DNA of 19,987 nucleotides from CAZCDS01 sp964497585 (GTDB lineage Bacteria; Desulfobacterota; Desulfomonilia; Desulfomonilales; Desulfomonilaceae): the NCBI GenBank assembly GCA_964497585.1, contig CAZCDS010000091.1, positions 1 to 19,987 on the forward strand, written 5' to 3'. Below the pieces are notes generated by a model. That model searched no databases. It worked only from the letters and a program-made list of their open reading frames with translations, and had not been told where the DNA came from. Below, piece by piece: positions 16,108 through 19,987 of this stretch. Both the position numbers and the translations under genes were made by a program. Numbering within the stretch: the stretch's first letter is position 1; every line of letters begins with the position of its first letter.

Positions 16108-17523
16108 ATGTCGGACCAGACTAAGACTTTTCGGTGCGCCGAAGACCTCAACGAGTTTGTCGATCTTCTCACGGAAAGCAATGATCTCATGCACATAACG
16201 GACGAGGTGAGTCCGCGTTTTGAGATTGGAGCGGTCCTCAAGCTCCTGGGAGAAAAAGAGGGTCCGGCAGGCCTCTTTACGAACGTTACAGGGTTTTCCT
16301 GCAAGGTGGCGGGAAACGTGATGGGCCACGAGAGGCGATTGGCGAAGGCATTCGGGGTGTCCCCGATCGATCTGAAAAGGGTGTATCTGGAGCGTCAGGA
16401 CCAGCGGGTGCCGCCGACGATTGTGAAGAAGGCGCCCGTGCAACAGGTGCGCCTCGAAAAAGACGAAGTCAATCTACTGGACATCCTGCCTGCCTTGGTC
16501 CATCACGAACAGGACTCCTCACCTTACCTCACCAGCGCCGTAACCTGTGCCCGCGATCCGAAAACCGGCGGTCAGAGTATGGGAATTCATCGCGTTCAGA
16601 TCCAGTCCGAAAATCAAACGGCCATATGCCTGAACAACCCGCCGCTGGCTCATTTTCTTTGGAACGGCAAGGAAATGAAAAGCCCCATGGATGTTGCGGT
16701 GGTGATCGGACCGGACCCCCTGGTTCTCCTGGCTGCGGTAAGCAGTTGCCCCGAGGGTACCCACAAAATTGATATCGCAGGGGCATTTCGGCGAAAGCCG
16801 GTGGAGATGGTGAGATGCGAGACGGTCGACGTGCTTGTCCCCGCCTCCGCGCAGTTTGTGATCGAGGGGACAATCGACCCTGAGGAAACGGCTCCCGAGG
16901 GCCTTTTCGGAGACAGCTCAGGGATATATATCCAGGCTCTGAGTCCCGTAATACGTGTCACGGGTCTCAGTCACCGTGAAGATCCCATATACCAGGCCCT
17001 GCAGCCATGGTCACGGGAGGATGACACACTCTTTAATCTCTGCTTCGGCTCGGGGTTTCTAGCACAGGTTCGGAATGAACATCCTTTTATCAAGGACCTT
17101 CAACTGATTGGAGGAACGGTCGGCGGCCACGTGGTTTTTTCCGTGAAAGATGCTCCGAAACCGAAGATTCGTTCAGCCATTGCCGCCTTGCTCGCCAACC
17201 ATATCCATGCCAAAATGGTCATTGCCGTTGACGAAGACATCGACATCCACAACATCAGGGAAGTGCACTGGGCAGTGGCCACCCGTTTTCAGGCCGACCG
17301 CGACTTGCTCCTCATTCCAGAAGTGCAGGGGTCGGCGATCGATCCTTCGATCTCTGTTGACGGGGCTTCGTGCAAGATGGGAATCGACGCCACCTTTCCC
17401 AAGGACAGACTAGGCAAGTTCGAGAAGATCCGAATTCCGGTCGAGAGTCGGAATCGGGCGAGCGCAATAGTGGAAAAGGCTACAAGCATGCAAGAGTTGC
17501 CTGCCCGAGGAGAAGAGTCATGA
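16108..17523 (+). CDS. UbiD-family prenyl-FMN-dependent (de)carboxylase
   Basis: Reversible decarboxylase acting on an aromatic or alpha,beta-unsaturated acid with prenyl-FMN. It has 471 residues, normal for the family. The ATG at 16108 has GAGGTGAGG just upstream; a TTG seven codons earlier is less likely. The prenyl-FMN/metal segment is RDPKTGGQSMGIHRVQIQ (149-166), with R162 at the catalytic Arg position. The acidic segment IDPEETAPEGLFGDSSGIY (256-274) supplies the conserved glutamates (E259 and E264 by spacing). HEDDTL-type and late GGxxGGHV motifs are present as SREDDTL and IGGTVGGHV. It sits 27 bp after riboflavin kinase and overlaps ubiX by 4 bp. In this context the substrate may be an aromatic carboxylate or aryl-CoA acid feeding benzoyl-CoA, but UbiD substrate cannot be read from sequence. 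Ubiquinone synthesis is unlikely in an anaerobe. Confidence 0.92.
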   Translation: MSDQTKTFRCAEDLNEFVDLLTESNDLMHITDEVSPRFEIGAVLKLLGEKEGPAGLFTNVTGFSCKVAGNVMGHERRLAKAFGVSPIDLKRVYLERQDQRVPPTIVKKAPVQQVRLEKDEVNLLDILPALVHHEQDSSPYLTSAVTCARDPKTGGQSMGIHRVQIQSENQTAICLNNPPLAHFLWNGKEMKSPMDVAVVIGPDPLVLLAAVSSCPEGTHKIDIAGAFRRKPVEMVRCETVDVLVPASAQFVIEGTIDPEETAPEGLFGDSSGIYIQALSPVIRVTGLSHREDPIYQALQPWSREDDTLFNLCFGSGFLAQVRNEHPFIKDLQLIGGTVGGHVVFSVKDAPKPKIRSAIAALLANHIHAKMVIAVDEDIDIHNIREVHWAVATRFQADRDLLLIPEVQGSAIDPSISVDGASCKMGIDATFPKDRLGKFEKIRIPVESRNRASAIVEKATSMQELPARGEES

Positions 17524-18134
17524 AAAGGATAGTCGTTGGTATTTCAGGCGCAACGGGGGCGATCTACGGTATTCGAACACTGGAGATTCTTGCCAAAGAC
17601 CCCGAGGTTGAGGTTCATTTGGTGCTGTCGGACGCCGGCGCACTGACCATTCGGGAGGAGACTCGATGGGATGTTGAAGAGGCAAAAGCCTTGGCTGACT
17701 GCGCATATGACTTGAGTGACATCGGGGCGGCGATAGCCAGCGGTTCCTTTCACACCGATGGGATGATTATCGCCCCATGCTCCATTAAGAGCATGTCCAT
17801 GATCGCCAACTCAATCAATGGCAACCTCTTGATCCGTGCAGCGGATGTGACGCTCAAGGAGAGAAAGAAACTCATTCTACTGGTTCGGGACACTCCTCTG
17901 CATCTGGGCCATCTCCGGTTGATGGTAAGTCTCACCGAGATGGGGGCCGTGATAAATCCACCGGTGCCTGCTTTCTACAACAGGCCCCAGACGATAGACG
18001 AACTAGTGGACCACACGGTGGGAAGGGCATTGGATCAACTCGGAATCGGGCACAATCTCTTCAAACCCTGGACCGGCACGCGCGGGAGGAAACTCAAGCC
18101 CATCGAAGGACGATCCTCCAAAGTGGCCGGATGA
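17520..18134 (+). CDS. ubiX: UbiX-family flavin prenyltransferase
   Basis: Joins FMN and dimethylallyl (mono)phosphate to make prenyl-FMN, the UbiD cofactor. It has 204 residues. The ATG at 17520 overlaps the ubiD stop by 4 bp (ATGA) with GAGGAG upstream, so the two are translationally coupled. Motifs: VVGISGATGAIYG (5-17, FMN-binding loop with S9), APCSIKSMSMIANSINGNLL (85-104), RAADVTLKERKKL (106-118), RDTPLHLGHL (123-132) and PPVPAFYNRPQ (147-157). Most homologues have Glu where D124 stands in RDTP, a conservative change at a position tied to catalysis. The C-terminal tail of about 25 residues after IGHNLFKPW is basic and not obviously conserved. The family assignment is firm. Confidence 0.94.
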   Translation: MKRIVVGISGATGAIYGIRTLEILAKDPEVEVHLVLSDAGALTIREETRWDVEEAKALADCAYDLSDIGAAIASGSFHTDGMIIAPCSIKSMSMIANSINGNLLIRAADVTLKERKKLILLVRDTPLHLGHLRLMVSLTEMGAVINPPVPAFYNRPQTIDELVDHTVGRALDQLGIGHNLFKPWTGTRGRKLKPIEGRSSKVAG

Positions 18135-18640
18135 ATGGAAATGCGGCTTCACGCGCAAGGAAGATCCATGCGACACTTGGTCTTCGTCCCGGCCGGAACC
18201 CCGCCGATTCCCTGGACAGGTATCTTGGCTCTGCGAGCGCGACCGTGTCGCGGCTGGACGACCATTGCAGAAGCGGACGGTATACCGAAAGGGGAAAGCC
18301 GGGATCCGAGCTTCGGCGCAGGGAAACACCGGTCTAAGAGGCTCCCCCTTGGAAAGGGAGAGCCCCGAGGCCATGGCGCCGACACGCCCGGCGGGGCCGT
18401 AGAATTACTTATCCCTGCCTCGGGTGATGAGGATCGTAAAGTGGTGACGCGGTTGCCAGCTCTCATAAAAGGACAATTATGTTAGTGAGTTGACGACGCA
18501 ACTAGGCGTTGAAGAAAGCGGTTAGCGACCACTGGAACGTCTCTTCAAAGCATACTTGCGAATGGTTCTCGGCACTACCGAACTGATTGCAGATGCGTCA
18601 ACCGCTCCCGTCCCGGACCGTTATCGTGAGGCAACCGATC
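18135..18640 (+). other. Spacer of about 500 bp between ubiX and the isomerase
   Basis: No supported gene; small frames that begin at or near the ubiX stop (18131, 18135) resemble nothing known. A hairpin lies at 18340-18364 (11-bp arms with one mismatch, GGA loop) without a T-run. A weak promoter-like pair, TTGCCA (18453) and TATGTT (18478) with 19-bp spacing, might give the isomerase gene its own start. Confidence 0.35.
18340..18364 (+). terminator. Hairpin after ubiX, possible factor-dependent or attenuating terminator
   Basis: GGCTCCCCCTT-gga-AAGGGAGAGCC: eleven pairs with one C/A mismatch and a 3-base loop, GC-rich, 206 bp after the ubiX stop. It lacks the trailing T-run of an intrinsic terminator, so its role is uncertain. 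Confidence 0.25.
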
Positions 18641-19720
18641 ATGAACGAGACGAGAACCCCGTGCCGCTGTTCGCAACAGCGAGCCGCGGAAGAGAATTCC
18701 GTTCAGGCATCCCGCCAGCCGACGCGTACATGCGCGAGAAAGGACGACCACGTCAGAATCTGCCTTGAAAAGGATGTCCTTTTCTCCAAGAAGAACGGCT
18801 TCGAGCGCTATGAGTTTGAACACAGGGCGTTGCCCGAAATCGATTTGGACGAGATCGATACGACGACCTTCTTTCTTGGACGCGAGTTCAGATTGCCGTT
18901 CTTCATAGCAGCTATGACAGGTGGCACTCCTGTTGGTCACAAGATAAACCGCAACCTCGCCAGGGCCGCGGAGGAGTTGGGAATCGGCATGGGTTTGGGT
19001 TCCCAGAGGGCCATGCTGGACGAGCCGAGTGTCGCACAGACCTATGTCGTCAGGGATGTGGCCCCGAGCATATTGCTGCTCGGAAACATAGGGGCCCCCC
19101 AACTGGCGGGTTTGTCCATCCCGGAAGTGGAAGCCATGGTGGGACGGGTGGAAGCGGACGGTCTGGCGATTCACCTCAATCCTTGTCATGAAATGGGGCA
19201 GCCGGAAGGGGACACCAACTGGAAAAATGTCCTCGAATGCATAAGATCCGTATGCGCCAAAATCTCTGTTCCCGTGGTGGTCAAAGAAGCAGGCTGCGGC
19301 ATATCCGGCGCCGTGGCTAGCAGGCTGAAGACAGCCGGGGCATCCGCCATAGATGTCGCAGGGGCCGGCGGAACCTGTTTCGCAAAAGTGGAATATTACC
19401 GGGGTTCCAGAATGGCTGAGGCGTTCTTTGAGTGGGGAATACCGACGGCGCAAGCCCTGTCCCAATGCAGAGAGGCGGTGGAGATTCCGCTCATAGCCTC
19501 AGGCGGCATTCGGTCGGGGGTGGAATGCGCAAAGGCACTTGCTCTAGGGGCCACATTGGTGGGATTTGCTCTGCCGGTTCTCAAGCCTGCCTTGGAGTCA
19601 CACCATGCGGTAGTGCGCCGGATCAACGAATTCGCACTGGAGTTGCGCAAAGCCATGCTTCTGATAGGCGTCAAGAACATTGCCGAACTCAGGGTCGCCA
19701 ATATCAGAACGGCTAAGTGA
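18641..19720 (+). CDS. fni: Type 2 (FMN-dependent) isopentenyl-diphosphate delta-isomerase
   Basis: Interconverts IPP and DMAPP using reduced FMN and Mg. It has 359 residues from ATG 18641, which has GTGAGG 9 bp upstream. Homology starts only at ARKDDHVRICLEKDV (32-46), so the first ~30 residues are an unusual extension, with no closer start codon in frame. Family motifs: AAMTGGT (90-96), GMGLGSQRA (116-124), GNIGAPQ (148-154), IHLNPCHE (177-184), GQPEGDTNW (186-194), KEAGCGIS (215-222), DVAGAGGTCFAKVE (238-251) and IASGGIRSGVECAKALALGA. E184 and E251 are kept, but the usual Gln of the QE pair is H183 and the usual Trp of GGTxW is F247. It follows ubiX on the same strand, so it may supply the dimethylallyl group for prenyl-FMN. 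Confidence 0.9.
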   Translation: MNETRTPCRCSQQRAAEENSVQASRQPTRTCARKDDHVRICLEKDVLFSKKNGFERYEFEHRALPEIDLDEIDTTTFFLGREFRLPFFIAAMTGGTPVGHKINRNLARAAEELGIGMGLGSQRAMLDEPSVAQTYVVRDVAPSILLLGNIGAPQLAGLSIPEVEAMVGRVEADGLAIHLNPCHEMGQPEGDTNWKNVLECIRSVCAKISVPVVVKEAGCGISGAVASRLKTAGASAIDVAGAGGTCFAKVEYYRGSRMAEAFFEWGIPTAQALSQCREAVEIPLIASGGIRSGVECAKALALGATLVGFALPVLKPALESHHAVVRRINEFALELRKAMLLIGVKNIAELRVANIRTAK

Positions 19721-19760
19721 TCGCTGGCACCCCCTGATATTGATCTCGACGGGCAAGCAG

Positions 19761-19860
19761 GGACGGGGACGCGGATTTGCGAAGTAGTGCAGTGGGGATA
19801 GGCCTGAAAAACGGCATCCATTCGGATCCAGAAAGGTACTACGCGCGTCCCCGCCGACCC
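19761..19860. repeat. REPIN-like inverted pair downstream of the isomerase
   Basis: CGGGGACGCG (19764-19773) and CGCGTCCCCG (19844-19853) are perfect inverted copies about 70 bp apart. Inside them a second shorter pair GTAGT / ACTAC lies in the same inverted order. Such paired REP-like units are typical of elements mobilised by REP-associated tyrosine transposases. It may also act as a transcript-end structure for the isomerase gene. No transposase is in the window. Confidence 0.4.
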
Positions 19861-19987
19861 GATGAAGACCCTGTTGACAATCCTATTCAATGGGAAACGA
19901 TCATCGCGCAATCCGGAAATCGAAAACAGGGGCTAGTGCCCCGTCGCAGAAATAGCTTCACAAAGTCTTTTGATCTTTGCAAGTATT

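Noticed and set aside
1..19987. CRISPR array, tRNA or rRNA genes, intact insertion sequence
   Set aside because: No regularly spaced repeats, no cloverleaf or TTCGAA-type T-loop context, no transposase frame was found on reading through both strands.

Overview
The window looks like the chromosome of an obligately anaerobic, aromatic-degrading bacterium, most likely a deltaproteobacterial (Desulfobacterota or syntroph-like) lineage. This rests on gene content alone: a tungsten-enzyme gene resembling BamB (catalytic subunit of the ATP-independent class II benzoyl-CoA reductase), two molybdopterin oxidoreductases, a beta-oxidation dehydrogenase and a UbiD/UbiX decarboxylase pair. Base composition is moderately GC-rich. 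No species is claimed.

Layout. Positions 1-14256 carry minus-strand genes only. In order of increasing coordinate these are: a bamB-like gene that runs off the left edge (1-1664); two tandem, roughly 92 % identical DMSO-reductase-family molybdo/tungsto-enzymes (2726-4966 and 5904-8147) separated by a decayed acetyltransferase-like remnant; a DUF2284 metal-binding protein (8355-8900); a small VOC-fold protein (9360-9722); a geranylgeranyl-reductase-family flavoprotein (10529-11638); a 3-hydroxyacyl-CoA dehydrogenase (11926-12786); and a 400-residue regulator made of two complete TetR units in one chain (13054-14256). Genes stand singly with unusually large spacers (0.2-1.1 kb), so each may have its own promoter.

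After a gene-poor stretch of about 1.4 kb, a plus-strand set begins behind a sigma70-like promoter with a G8 tract in its spacer: CTP-dependent (archaeal-type) riboflavin kinase (15697-16080), UbiD (16108-17523), UbiX (17520-18134) and, after a 0.5-kb spacer, type 2 isopentenyl-diphosphate isomerase (18641-19720).

How the genes could work together. The plus-strand set reads as a self-contained prenyl-FMN module: riboflavin kinase makes FMN, the isomerase makes the dimethylallyl donor precursor, UbiX joins them, and UbiD uses the product to (de)carboxylate an aromatic or unsaturated acid. The product could feed benzoyl-CoA metabolism, where the BamB-like enzyme dearomatises the ring and the 3-hydroxyacyl-CoA dehydrogenase serves ring-product beta-oxidation. 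The double TetR protein lies at the divergence between the two blocks and is the natural candidate regulator. These functional links are inference from gene content and order.
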